A stretch of DNA of 64,000 bases from Brachionus koreanus (Eukaryota > Rotifera > Eurotatoria > Ploima > Brachionidae): contig PJRA01000005.1 of assembly GCA_016987375.1 (NCBI GenBank), positions 1,447,946 through 1,511,945 on the forward strand, read 5' to 3'. The notes beneath the pieces are model-generated. The model had not been told where the DNA came from. It worked only from the letters and a program-made list of their open reading frames with translations, and made no database searches. A program made the translations under genes and the position numbers. Within the stretch, counting starts at the first letter, position 1, and each line of letters begins with the position of its first letter. This document shows positions 24,902 through 36,920 of this stretch, in pieces.

Positions 24902-27900
24902 TTAATGTAAATCGACAAAATCCACTAAGACTTGTGGCAAATAATTTTGATAGATTAATTCATTTTTCTTAATAACCACAGCACACAAACATTTTAATGA
25001 CAAATGCTTAAACTTTTGCTTGAATGAAACTAAAAATTTTTCTTCGTACTTTTGAATAAATGTCTTAAAATGATCATTTCTATAGTCTAAATGAGCACCG
25101 TATTTTAAAAATAGATTAATTACTGAATCAACGAGAGCTTTATTTTTGTACAAATCTCTGCTCATTAAACACGCATTGACACAATTATTTTTGCTTTGTC
25201 GATTCCAATACTCCTTAGAATCAGCGTCAGCTCCACATTTAAAAAAAAACTCAACACACTTAATACTTATGGGATCATAACACTTAAACTGGTTCCTATA
25301 CTCATATTCTTTTAATAGATTTGGCTTTAAACTCATTGCCAATATGCTCATTTGACCAATAAAATTTTTATCAAAAATGATCAAGTTTTTGCCAATCTTG
25401 AACAAAGATTCACTTGGCTTTTCACATTTTTCTATCAACAATCGCATCATTGACACTGATATCTTCTTTATTATTTCTAAATTATGGACTATGTAAAAAT
25501 CGTCTTTTGATGCACAACAATCAATTGTTGTTTCTTTCTTAACCAATTGTTCATCATTAAATTCAAATATTTCATCAGAGCCAAATTCACTTAAACTAAA
25601 ATTGGTCCGAAACAATGATTTGGGCCCCACTTGACACACTCTGTTCATTTCATGAAGGCATATTTTTAATATTTTGATCAGAAATTCATCAAAAAGAATT
25701 AAGTTATATTTTTTTAGCTGACGACTTGTGTTCAAATAGCTAAGAAAAGCAGCTAAATTAATTAAATTTAACATGATTGAATCATCCAAAGGTCGTAGGT
25801 ATTTGATTTGTAAGCTTAAAATTACAAGCCACTGATACTGAATTCTATCACAATTTTTTGCTAAAAAATTGTCAATATTGTATATTTTAGAATTCAAAAA
25901 AAGCATTCTATACAAATCTAATTTAGCAAAGTTGTTTAGTCTATCTAATTTAAGTAAGACTTGCTCTCTTATTAGCAAATTTTGCATTATAATCTCAATT
26001 GAACACTGTGAAATTTTGTTCAAATCACTGACCGATTCGAATTCGGGCAAAAAATTTTGCACAAAAATTGAATTTTTTGAGATTTGAGCCTTTTTTCGTT
26101 CATTTAAAGACATTTTCCAATAGTCTAGCGCTTTTTGAAGACATTTTTCTTTTTCACACATTTTACTTCCAATTATTTCCAAAGCGAATATTTTTATTTT
26201 CGGTAAGAAATTGAATTTTTTAATTAAAATATTAAATTTTTCACAATCACCTTTTGAAATAAAAAAAAATAAGATAAAAAAAAATGATTTAAAGGTATTT
26301 AGCTTACCATTTAGGGCAGCTAAAACTAATGGACATTCCACTGTTAAACTGTTCAAAATAAAAGGATTCAATTTCAATATGTAACCAAATTTTTCATTAT
26401 CATTTAAATCAATGCTGTAAATAAACACATTTCTTCCAAGATTATTTTTATGATTGATGTCTAGGCCTCTTTCGATTAAATATTTGAACATTTCTAAATT
26501 GTTCTCAATATTACGGACTATAAAAAAAAATAGGTGAAAGTTTTATTTGTTTAGTGATAGTTGATTTTTGGTAATATTTTTTTTAAACTTAAAATCCGGA
26601 GGGATTTTTTCGGTGCTTTATAATTTATCTTTTATTTGTTTTTAGTTAAATAAATTGAAAATTTTTTTTTTCAATAAAAAATATATAATCTAATAATATT
26701 TGAGAAAAGTCAATAAGTTGACAGTTAACACTGCACACTAACCAAAGCCATATGTTCAAAAATTATAAATGATAGATGTGGTAACAATTTGAATATGATT
26801 AATGGAATAAAAAAATCAATTTCAGTAAGCAAATATTTTAATAGATACAGATGTTTTTCAAACTATTTAAATTGTATTTATACAAATGCAACATCACTAA
26901 ATTATAAACTCACAGAGCTTATTGCCCTTATAGATAAAATTGGTAAACCTCATTTAGCATGTGTATCTGAGACTTGGTTTTCAGAGTCCTCGATGCCGAA
27001 CATTAATGGTTATTCTCTATACCGTAAAGGCTATTTGTAAAGACGAGGTGGTGGAATTTGTATTTATGTAAGAGACGACATAGGGACTCAGTGGAAGTGA
27101 AATGTTAGATTCTTTGCTCAAATGGAGCTGAACAGAACAGATATGGTTTGGAATAAAAAATGGTACTGAAACTCTTCTAGTTAGATGCATATATAGGCCT
27201 TCGATAAGTAGTATTAGTGTGTTAGAGTCTATTAATAGGTCTCTTTAAAGAGCTAGAAATATCTTAGAGAGAATAACTTGAAAGTGTGGAGATTTTAATT
27301 TTCCAGACATCGTTTGAAATCATGAAGGTGGTTTCGCCAGTGAAGATATTGAATCAAGTTTAATTGATATTTTAGAGGAAGAGTATTTGACATAGGGTAT
27401 TGATTTCCTAACATTCTTTCATAGAAGTAATGATAAATCTAGTATATTAGACTTGCTAATAACAAGTGATTCAGAGAGGGCACTGCTAGTGCGACGTTTA
27501 CCGCATAGAGACGCTAATAAAGCATATACGGTTTTGGAATTAAATTTTGTAATGGATAAAGAATATATTAAAAAAGCTACTAAAAGGAGATTGTTTAGAA
27601 AGGCGAAATTTGATGAAATAAAAATAAGTAAGAAATGGATAAATTTGAATAAAAAATTAGATATCCTAGATGAATGAATGTTATGATATCTTTCTGATTG
27701 AATATGAGCAAGAATGTCAAGTACAGGTATATTACGAAGTAAATAATGCAGTATGGCTTAAACATAAGGCATGGTACAGGATGAGATACTGTAGAAAGAA
27801 TTTGTATGAAAAATACATGATGGAGAATCATTTAGCTTGGCGAAAAGTAAAATTCATATTAAAAAAGGCCAAAATGGACTATGAAAGTACTCTTGCAAGA

Positions 27901-29587
27901 AAAATGAAAAATGATCCAGTAAATCAAATTTGAAAAATTTTAGAAAAATTAAATATTTTTGATGAAGAATTCAAAGTTTAAAGTTACAATCTGTAACCTG
28001 CAAAATTGATTAAAAATTATTTTTCAATTTTTTTAAATATTTTTAATAATTTCTAGAAAAAAAATAATTTTAATACTTTGGTTAAATGAGTATTATTACA
28101 GCTATTTAAAAAGATGATTTATTAATTTTTATCTAAAATTACTAAATTATTAATTTTATTTTTTCTTAATCGTATTAAAACTATGAATTAAATTAAGCAT
28201 AATTTTTCAAAAAAAAAATGCATATTTTTCATATAAACGAAGAATATACTTTCAGATATAGAATATCTCTATCTTTTATGAATAATTTACTCTCATTCTG
28301 GAACGAAAAAAAAATCATTCTTAAAAAATAGTCTGAAGATCAAAATGCTATTGAAAAATTTGGTAGATGAACAAATTATTAAAGATGCTTACTGGTTCGC
28401 TGCACTTGCATAAATAAATAAATAAATCCATTCTTAAATATGATAGTACATACGATGTATATTTGTTGACATTAGATAAATTTTGTGACTCAGAGCAATA
28501 TTTAGATAAATGTGTTAGTTTAAGTGTTATAACAAGGTGGGTTTATTTTAAATTTCCCGAAAAATTTTTTGTGTTTTTTGTTTTAGTTAGACTTGGATAA
28601 GCAATATTGGAAGTTTTCATCTTGTACAATCGAATTTAACTTTATTTTTAGCCAAATATACAAACATGTTCCTTTTTCAAGTAAATAAAAGGAAAAAGAA
28701 AATCAAAGGTAGCAATTCAGGATTGCCTATTCTTTATGTTGTTTATGTAAAGAAGCAATATAAATTATAGCAATTATAGGTATTTCTCTAGAAATGGATT
28801 TGAGAACTGTCTAAAATTTTATAAAATTTTCGTATCTGATTACCTAGAAAAGGTTTAAACTATTTTATATTGATTTCACTCTAATAAATTCTATAACCAA
28901 AAATTTAAAAAAAAAAAGCATCAAAATTAAATTTAAAATAACCTAATATTATCAAAAGTACCATTTATTAAAAATCATTACCAGCATAAAATAGACAAGT
29001 TTCGCCTTTTGAATCTAATATGTTTACATTTGCTTTGGCTTCTTCGACTAGATAGCGAACAAGTTTAAAATTGTTAGCCAAACAGGCCGCCCTGGTAAAA
29101 CAAATAATATTTATTTGAATAAAATACAATTTTTACAATACATTAAAGGAGTAGATCCAAAGTATGTCTCAGTTTGTGTGTTCACATCGGCACCATTTGA
29201 GAGCAAAAATTTAACCGATTCTAAATTATTTTTTGATTCTTGTCGGCAAATATGCCACAAAATTGAGGCTGTAAAATTAAACAAAGCTTTGTAGCCATAC
29301 AAAGTTTCATGACTAAAAAATGTAAAATTGTCCCAAAACTCTGAATTCTTAAGAGATATATTCATTTCAATATTAGCGTCGCATTCATCGATTAGAAATT
29401 TAGACATTTTAAAATTATTTCTGAGAAGAGCCAGCAAAAGACAATTTGTACCATAATTAAGACTAGTCTTGTTGCTTAAAACCGAGTTTACCAAAATTGA
29501 ACGCTCTTTTTTTGACAGTGGGAGCAAACTTTTTTCTAAACCATCAAAATCATCATTTTGAACATATTCATTAATTATTTTATCCAT
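24902..29587 (-). CDS. FEM1B: FEM1-family ankyrin-repeat protein (CUL2 ubiquitin ligase substrate receptor)
   Basis: FEM1 proteins are substrate receptors of CRL2 ubiquitin ligases that read C-terminal degrons. Four exons join with consistent phases: 29587-29142, 29091-28982, 26517-26308 and 26250-24902, giving 704 residues (human FEM1A-C are 617-669). N-terminal ankyrin repeats include SVKFLLSNGADVN, STPLMAACLANNFKLVRYLV and LEMFKYLIERGLDINHKNN. The middle is divergent, with the TPR-like EKCLQKALDYWKMSLNERKK and LLIREQVLL typical of the family. The extreme C-terminus LSLKCLCAVVIKKNELIYQN, then LPQVLVDFVDLH, lines up closely with FEM1B ([32 protein letters not shown]). Repeats are much degenerated, and an acidic/Cys-containing insert lies near 25500-25620. 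Intron 2 (2.46 kb) holds a LINE fragment on the opposite strand; the other two are about 50-57 bases. Which FEM1 subtype it is cannot be decided; the symbol reflects the C-terminal match. Confidence 0.9.
26789..27960 (+). pseudogene. Non-LTR retrotransposon (LINE) fragment, endonuclease to linker
   Basis: Broken plus-strand frames spell an APE-type endonuclease: NATSLNYKLTELIALIDKIG, HLACVSETWFSESSMPNING, a GGGICIYVRDD block, a GDFNFPDI block and SNDKSSILDLLITS. A Lys-rich linker (AWRKVKFILKKAKMDYESTL, ARKMKNDP) follows. Several in-frame stops and shifts show decay, and no reverse-transcriptase domain follows. Organisation is CR1/L2-like. It sits inside FEM1 intron 2 in antisense orientation. 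A short AAATA-type tail near 28408-28425 might be a separate LINE 3' end. Confidence 0.8.
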
Positions 29588-30139
29588 CGTAAATCATATA
29601 TTCTGAATGAATTTTTGAAGGGTTTTAAATAGGCACATTTAAAGAAACTAGAATTATTTATTATTAAAATATTTTTGAACCATAATATAGTCTTTACTTT
29701 CTAAACAGGCTTATCGAAAAAACACAATTCTTGGGAATGGCTTAATAGCAAAAATAAATTAAAATAAGACTTGGTTATTAACTGTTATTAGAGATTTATT
29801 ATGAAAAATTAATGTCTATACGTGTATTACTTATACAAAAATTTACTTGTATAGCAAAAAAGTTAATAAATAAATCGATTAAAAATTTGGGCATAATTTA
29901 AAAATTATGCCCAAATTTTTTCATAGACTCTTCATAAAGATTCAAATAATTTATAAAAATTCTATAAATTTATTTTGTATTATCTAGATCCTGAAGGGTT
30001 GAGCAAAAATTTATTTTAAAAAAATTTAATTTTTTTTAGGTTAAAACTTTTTGGTGATAACAAAAATAACTAATTAGTAATAAATAACTAACTAGTAATT
30101 TTAAAAAACTTAACCATAATAAGATGAAATCTTATTTTG
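29588..30139. other. Upstream region of FEM1
   Basis: No gene. A short inverted repeat (ATTTGGGCATAATTT / AAATTATGCCCAAATT) lies at about 29885-29920 and could form a small hairpin. Confidence 0.45.
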
Positions 30140-30610
30140 AGTCTGTCCACTAAGGACTTTAAAAAAAGATCCTAAAAAATTCTGGAGATTTTTTAAATCT
30201 TCTGTAAAAACTAGAGGAGATGCTGATTTTGACAGAAGAACTAGTTTGGGCCGAAAAAAAGGCCAACAACATCGTTGATCAAGTGGAGATGTTTAACAGC
30301 TGCTTTGCATCTATTACGTCTTCTTCTTTGTCCGGTGAAAAAGGACGACTGTTACCATTTAGTGCTTTCTCAGCTAAAATTGATTCTTGAGATCCTTGCT
30401 TGGGTTTGGAATCATTATCATAACTGTTTTAGATACAATCTTTCTGGTAAAACAAAGCTGTCATTTGCTTCTTTGGTCTTCCTCATTTGCGTTTCTGGCC
30501 GATGGGAACAATTTTCGCTTCTTAAGGCAACATGCAAAGCCTGTAACAATATTTAAGGCCAAGAACATGAATACAAACGTAGTTTTTGGCAAATTCTCTA
30601 CAATTTAACT
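30140..30610 (+). pseudogene. Second LINE fragment, linker region
   Basis: The plus strand encodes KKDPKKFWRFFKSSVKTRGD, then KKANNIVDQVEMFNSCFASI, the typical sequence between endonuclease and reverse transcriptase in CR1-like LINEs. Downstream frames are broken within about 100 bases. It corresponds to the domain following the end of the 26789-27960 fragment but lies 2.2 kb away beyond the FEM1 first exons, so it is probably a separate insertion. Confidence 0.65.
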
Positions 30611-30898
30611 TACTTTTCTTGCAATCATCAAAGCAAAAATTGGTCTCGTTGATCTGACAAAATTGAGTTCTCACAGACAATTTTTTTTTGGAAGTAATAT
30701 TGTTGTCAACTGTTTTTTTTGTCAGCCTGAGATTATTTTCATGTTAAATTAAACAAAATGATAGAAATTCTGAAATTTGAAACTGCGATTTTATTTTCTA
30801 ATCAATAAGTTTTGAAATCAATATGTACTTGGTTTTTATTTTGAGATATCAAGGGACTTTTTGTTTGGTAAAATAAATAGCTGAATAGTCAAATGATC

Positions 30899-31249
30899 TT
30901 AACAATAGAATGACTGAATTATCTTATTTCGTTTCTTTAAAATTTTTAGATAAATCTTAAATTTTGCAAAAATTAATAGAAAATAAAAAAATTTTATTAA
31001 AAAAATTAAAAAATGAATTAATTGTTTTCTTTTTTTATAGCTTTGTAGTTTATATTTATTTTGTTTCGATTGCGAATAGAGTGAAAAATTCCCAAAGTTT
31101 CGTCTTAAAATAAATAAATAGCTTTTGATTAAAAAATTGAAAATTCTACTTTTTAATTCTTTATATATATTGACAATTTCATATACCGCTTCTTGTTTAA
31201 TTGTCTTTAGTCCACCGAAAGACATTGATGGTTTTGTTTTATTGCTCAT
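30899..31249 (-). CDS. Uncertain small ORF or exon
   Basis: A 116-codon frame begins with reasonable composition (MSNKTKPSMSFGGLKTIKQE, AVYEIVNIYKELK) and then becomes Lys/Phe/Ile-rich like random AT-rich DNA. A GT donor follows the ELK codons at about 31148, so the first 34 or so codons may be an exon whose partners I cannot find. The word TIKQEA also occurs in the possible alternative REEP exon (16489-16585), which may be coincidence. Could be non-coding. Confidence 0.25.
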   Translation of the reverse strand: MSNKTKPSMSFGGLKTIKQEAVYEIVNIYKELKSRIFNFLIKSYLFILRRNFGNFSLYSQSKQNKYKLQSYKKRKQLIHFLIFLIKFFYFLLIFAKFKIYLKILKKRNKIIQSFYC

Positions 31250-34136
31250 TTTTCTCTAAAAATCAAATATAAAAAATAGAATGAAAATTCAATCAAGCAA
31301 ATGTATTGTATTGATCAGAAGTTTTGTTGTCATAGTAATACTCAAGAGAGTCTAGTCAATAAAATGATTATTTTCATATTGTTTCTTCTGTTGTTAAGTT
31401 TTTTGATAATCAATTATAATTACAAGTCTTCTAAATAGAGGTTGATCAAACCATAATATCTAAAATAGCTTAGTTTACTTCAAATATTTTACTTAAAATT
31501 TGAATTAATTTTGAGTCATGATTTAAAAAAAATACGATACTAAAATTTAGGTTTTCAATTTGGTTTAAAAATTTGAATTAAAAAAACTAGAAAAGTAAAT
31601 AAAATAATTAAAAATAGTTTTTCACTTTTTAATGCGGGGTCAAGTCAGCATTTTTGCAAGTTTATTTGAATTTTAACGTCGCTTCAAAATATGAAAAGCT
31701 CATCTTTATGCACGCATCCCAAAAGATTCGATTTTAACATAGGCTGAACGATCGCTCATGTGTGCTCTGAAACCTAGGAATCAAAAGTTGTCCCATACAG
31801 GATCACGCAAGAGTTTGCGATGGTCTAAAAGTCAAAACATGAATTCCAATTTTTTTTGAGGATTTTTTGTTAAATTAAAAAAGTTAATTCAAAATAATTA
31901 ATTTTTTTGAATGCAAGACATATGGAATTTTACTCAATTTAAAATAAAAATTACAATTTAAACATAAAATTTAATATTCAACACGACATTAAAATTTTTT
32001 GGAAACTAGTTAAAAATTTTTAATATTAACAGTTGTTCAGACAGACTATTAACAGAGGAGAAGTGGATCTATTTTCGAAATTATGATAACAAAAATCAAT
32101 GCTTGAACGCATCTAAACCAGCTCAGTCAGTCGTGAAAAGATAGCGCTTTGATAAAAAGATTTTGTTGTATGTTTTCGAGATGGTATTTCCAAGGGGCAA
32201 TACACTTTTAGCTGATTTCAGACAGTAGTGCTATTATAAATGCAAAACTTTATTCTGAAGAATTAGAATGAATGTATACTTCACTGAAAGAAAAATATCT
32301 TCTTTGGTCAACTTAAACCTAGATTTCATACAGCTAGAAAAACAATCGAAAAAATATAAGAGCTAAAAGGAATCGATCTTCTTCCTCATTAAGCATAAAG
32401 GCCAGATCTTTCTACTTCTGGACATCATCTTTTTCGCTCAATGGCTCATTTTCTAAAAGGACGGCATAGTTGAAGAAGACTATCGAAAGTTTTGTTAGCT
32501 TGAATGCAAAAGCCTTGAATGGTACAAAAGAGAAATTGTAATAATATAAGCAAATCAGAGGTTTATTGAAAAATATCAAGTTTTATTAGAATAAGATATT
32601 TTCATTCTTTATTTTTTCGACAAAAGACTTTTTGACTTAAAACTTTTTTTTAAAAAATTCAAATTCAATACAACTTTACTTATAAATAAAAAAATTATGA
32701 AAAAATTGACAAATATTGAATATTTAGTAGGAATTTAATTTCTAAATTTTAAATAAATGCAATTTAAAATAATCATTGAGCAAGTAAAATATATTTTACA
32801 ATTTAAAAATCAAATGAGTGAAAAACTTACCTAAAAATTTACCATAAGAGGAATAATTCTCAAGCGCTTATCACACACACACAGACCGAAAAAATCTTAC
32901 ACTTATTGTTATTTTAGTCAACATTACAAATCATGTCTTAGTTATCTAATTTAAGAAGAGTACAATCAAGATAAACTTGGTAGTATCATAAGTCCTTTGC
33001 AGTATGATAAAATTATTATGATTGCACATTTAAGTTTATAATCAAAGTTTAATGCAAACAGATATTTTCATGAACAGTTAAGCAATAGAATAATTGAGAA
33101 TTATTTTGCAATTGAAAATATGCATCTCAAATTGAATTTTAACTCAAAGATTAATTTTTTTAAATAATTTTTACATGGATTTTACAATTTTTGTTTTTTT
33201 TTTTAATTTTATTTAAAAAAGCTAAAACTCCAAAACAAAACAATTAACCCTCTCTTTCTTCTTTAATAATCATTCCTTTTTCAAAGAATCTGTACTTAAA
33301 AGTTGAAAAAAGTCATGTCAGTTCCATATTTAGTTTCATAATTCAAAAAATTAATTTTCCAATAATTTTATAAATTTTTAAATTTCAAATTGATCGAAAA
33401 TTATTCTATCCAAGACTATAAAAAATGCTTTTCCAAAGATCTTGAGTTGAATTAAAGATAAAATTTCACATATTGCAATCTATAATCACCTTTTTTAGAT
33501 TTGAAAAAAAAAAACAAAATAATAATCGTTTACCGAGGGTACAATTAGCTAATAATTAAGTAAATCAGCTAAAATTTATTAAATTTTAATCATTTGAAAA
33601 ATTTTACTTCATTATTCTTAGATTATTTTTAATTAAATAAAAAATACTCGATAATTTTTTTTTTAAATTATAAAAATTAATTGATAGTATATTGGTAGAA
33701 ATAAAAAGTTCGCATTCTGAAATTTTTTGGCTAAATTATTTATTTAATGAATAATATCTTCACAATTTGATGTTTTCAACTCTTGTAGCATCCTTTGTGA
33801 GTTATCAAGGATGAGACTCTTAATTAATTTTTTTTTATCAATTTACTTTACATATTTTGTAAAGGTTAACAAAAGTTAAAAATCTTCATATAAATAATTT
33901 GGCATTTAAATTTTTTTATTTATCATCTAATATATTTTCTAACATGTTTAATTAACACCAAAATTTCTAACTTATATTCTAAATTTCAAATGAGTTGGCA
34001 TTTTTAAGCGTCAGCTTAATTAATAAAAATGATTTTATTATAAATATTTATTATTAAATTGAATAAAAATTCTTTAGAGAAGCATTGTATGTGGAAAATA
34101 ATGACTGAATTTACAAATATGGCTTATGTTGTCGTC
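31250..34136. other. Intergenic DNA, no gene seen
   Basis: A less AT-rich patch at about 32040-32540 has short broken frames without recognisable domains and may be an old transposon. A CA run lies at about 32873-32884. Otherwise low complexity. Confidence 0.45.
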
Positions 34137-34493
34137 TTATTTATGCCAATATCGAAATGGATTAGCTTTAAAAGTAGGAAATGTTTGGTAAGCACTTGAT
34201 TTAAGATTGACAGATGCTTTTTTTGGTGAGTCTTTTAAAAAAAAAGGTCTAAATATTGTCATGTCATTTTCAAAAGATTCAGTCTCGACTGAAAATTCCT
34301 CTGAAATAGACTCATAGCTTTCAAACGATTCAATCAATTCAATTGAATATTGATTTGAATTAAAGTTCTCATAGTAATCAGGAAAAAAGCCATAATCAAT
34401 CGAATTTGAGATTCTTAATTTTTCGGGTTCGTTGGCTCTTAAATTACCAGTTCCAATTGACACTATAATCCAACAAAAAATTAAAAATTTCAT
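34137..34493 (-). CDS. Putative small secreted acidic protein
   Basis: A 118-codon intronless frame with a clear signal peptide (MKFLIFCWIIVSIGTGNLRA) followed by an acidic, Ser/Glu/Tyr/Phe-rich body (IELIESFESYESISEEFSVE) and a basic, aromatic end (FPTFKANPFRYWHK). It has one Cys (in the signal peptide), no recognisable domain and no dibasic processing ladder, so it is not an obvious neuropeptide precursor. AATAAA-type sequences occur downstream on the minus strand. The signal peptide and non-random composition support coding; function unknown. Confidence 0.55.
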   Translation of the reverse strand: MKFLIFCWIIVSIGTGNLRANEPEKLRISNSIDYGFFPDYYENFNSNQYSIELIESFESYESISEEFSVETESFENDMTIFRPFFLKDSPKKASVNLKSSAYQTFPTFKANPFRYWHK

Positions 34494-35344
34494 AGTAATA
34501 TTTTAGCTCGTTTTTTTCTTATTATTTTTGTTAGATTATTTTATAGTTAATGAATTTCTAATTTTATTTTACCCATTTATATATCACTTGACATTTTTAA
34601 TAATAGAATTAAACTAATGATTTTTTAGTGCTTATTTTATTTCTTGCCTTGAACTGATTTAAATCAAATATTAGTTTATTTTTATGATTATTTAATTTTT
34701 CTAGTTAATTTTAAACTATGATAATAAATCAATGAAATTTGTTCATTTATTTTTCTTCTATTGAGGATTTAAAAATATTTGAAAAAAATTACAGTTTGTA
34801 AATTACAAATGACAGAAAATACTTACAACAGAAGATGAAAAGAAGTATGCCGTTTCCTTTTGGTAATGGCTTTATATGTTAGCTCCCCAGTACAAACTAG
34901 AAACTTTGAAATCATACTAATTTGATTATCTATTTTATATTTATTCAATATTTTATTTGCAATCTTTATAAAACAAAAAAAATTTAAGGTTATTTAAATT
35001 TACAATTATTTTTTTTTTCAAAGAAAATAAAAAAATTAAATACAATAATTAGTAGTTATAGTAGTTGTAAATATACTGTCTCCTATGGTTTATTTTTCTT
35101 TTATTTTCTTTTAAAAGCATATAAATTTCGTTTGTAGATAACAAAACTTTATTTTTATCTAAAATGTATTAAGTGAAATCGGTCAATATAATTTGATCCG
35201 GCCGATGTTCTAGTAAAGCCTAAAGTCTAGAAAAGAGATGTGATTGAAAGATCTCTACTTGCTTCATTCAATTTACATAGATGTTTGTTTGTTACGTGTG
35301 TGCATAGAGTGAAGATTGTGTGTAACCTAAGCATGCACAACAGC
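34494..35344. other. Intergenic DNA, no gene seen
   Basis: AT-rich and featureless apart from a less AT-rich stretch after 35190 that leads into the SINE. Confidence 0.45.
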
Positions 35345-35500
35345 TACGCATGTGCTTTTTAAATTGCATTTGGATAGCTCAGTGGCAAAACTTTCTGGAT
35401 GCTGGTGATCGCTGTTCGAGTGCGACACAATAGTAAGTTGAACTGCAACTCGGAAAATACCCTAGCAGAACTCTTGATCATCTGAATAAATCATTATATT
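35345..35500 (+). repeat. tRNA-derived SINE
   Basis: A tRNA-like head at about 35366-35435 holds an A box (GGATAGCTCAGTGG) and, at tRNA-like spacing, a B box (CTGTTCGAGTGCG), the internal RNA polymerase III promoter. The cloverleaf is degraded, so it is not a working tRNA. A non-tRNA body (AACTCGGAAAATACCCTAGC) and an AT-rich tail follow. Confidence 0.6.
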
Positions 35501-35514
35501 ATAAAGATTGATTA

Positions 35515-35592
35515 TCGAATTTTTCCCTCTTAGAAAATTACAATCTTTGTAATATTTAGAAATTTTAATTTAAAAAATAATTATCTTCTCAA
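35515..35592. repeat. Dispersed 80-base repeat, copy 1
   Basis: GATTATCGAATTTTTCCCTC, then CTTAGAAAATTAC and AATCTTTGTAATATTTAGAA, recurs with a few changes at 38945-39028 inside peroxidasin intron 1. It abuts the SINE tail and may be part of the same retroposon. Confidence 0.6.
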
Positions 35593-35968
35593 AGTTTAGG
35601 TAAGCGTGTCGAGTAACTTAGAAGCGCTCCGTTAGATCTTTTCTATCATTTCGATGTCCTTTTTAAGGTAAGAAAACCAAGAGCTTAGGGCGAATTCAAA
35701 GTGAGATCTATCCATTGAAGTGTCCAGAAGTTTGTTGTTAATATTTTGATGTCAAAAAGACATTAAGTTGAGCAGACCAGTCTCTTGACCACTTACATAT
35801 GTTATCAATGTCGTGTTGTAACTTGTAGTAAACATGTGGTACAGAATCTTGATGGAAAAAAGCCGTGCTGAGCTTTCACTATAACTGTATTTTCCAAAAA
35901 ATGTTTGAGCATAACCTCTTTTATTAGACCTTTCAAAACTTTACAAACGATACTAGTCAGCGAGAATT

Positions 35969-36200
35969 GGCAAAGTAAAATTTTTGATCAAATTTCATTT
36001 TTCAAAATTGCTCAAAATATTTTAAATGCGCAATTAAATTTCATCGTACATTTTTGAATATTTGTAATATTTCAAAGCTTTATTTTTGAACTGTTGAAAA
36101 AGGATTGTAATTTATAAAAATGCATTGAAATTATATTGCGCATTTAAAATAGCTTGAGCAATTTTGAAAAATGAAATTTGATCAAAAATTTTACTTTTCC
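35969..36200. mobile_element. AT-rich palindromic MITE, copy 2 (best preserved)
   Basis: About 232 bases with nearly perfect inverted ends: AGTAAAATTTTTGATCAAAT leading rightwards, and its complement ending at about 36197. The arms include CAAATTTCATTTTTCAAAA and the centre AAAAAGGATTGTAATTTATA. No coding. Copies at 18409-18601 and 45265-45450. Confidence 0.85.
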
Positions 36201-36624
36201 CGAGAATTTGAAGGTTTTAATCTGTTTCCTCCAATATGAATCGGAGTGAGATTTACTTTTTTACAGATGGCTGGTCATATTCCAGTAACAAAGGACTCGC
36301 GAAAAATAACGCTTATCAAAAATCAAAAATGAAAAAGCTTTAGCGCAACTTTTTAGAACTTAGTGTTTATCATGTCTGGTCCCATGGTCATATTTTGGTC
36401 TAAGTTTTCTAATTTTTTGATTATTTTATTATTACTTCATGACATATTAAAACATCTCATCTGAATCTGAGTCACATACTTTATGTTTTGTAAGTGAATT
36501 TTGGAAAATTTGAATTAATTTCTTCGTTAAAAACTGATTTAAAGTAATTATTTAAAGAATTCACAATCTTTTTAGGGTCGGTCGTTATGCTATTTGAATT
36601 TATAATGTTTAGTGCTCTAATCGT

Positions 36625-36920
36625 TGTTGCTTACAACCGGTTTTGTGAAATTTGGTACAAAATAAACAAATAGAACAAAAAAAATGCTAAAAAATATAAT
36701 AACTTTTTTTCTGAAGGCTTATAATTAGTTCTGTAAGTGCAACAAACTGCAANNNNNNNNNNNNNNNNNNNNNNNNNNNNNNNNNNNNNNNNNTTTGAAT
36801 GTTGCACCATTTTGTATTTACAGAACTTGCTTTTGACTTTTAAAAGTATAGTTATAAGACTTTTTAACTTTTTGTTCTGTTCTATTGTACTAAATTTCAC
36901 AAAACCCTTACAACCTTTTT
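36625..36920. repeat. Inverted-repeat element with an assembly gap at its centre
   Basis: The left arm contains GGTTTTGTGAAATTTGGTAC (36640 on) and the right arm its complement with one change (GTACTAAATTTCACAAAACC, ending about 36905). Further matching tracts (AGAACAAAAA / TTTTTGTTCT) continue inward. The 41-base gap at 36753-36793 sits in the middle, as expected if the palindrome defeated assembly. Confidence 0.7.
36753..36793. other. Assembly gap (41 N)
   Basis: Run of N at the centre of the inverted repeat 36625-36920. Confidence 0.99.

Noticed and set aside
27595..27831. 78-codon minus frame in FEM1 intron
   Set aside because: Antisense of LINE linker sequence.
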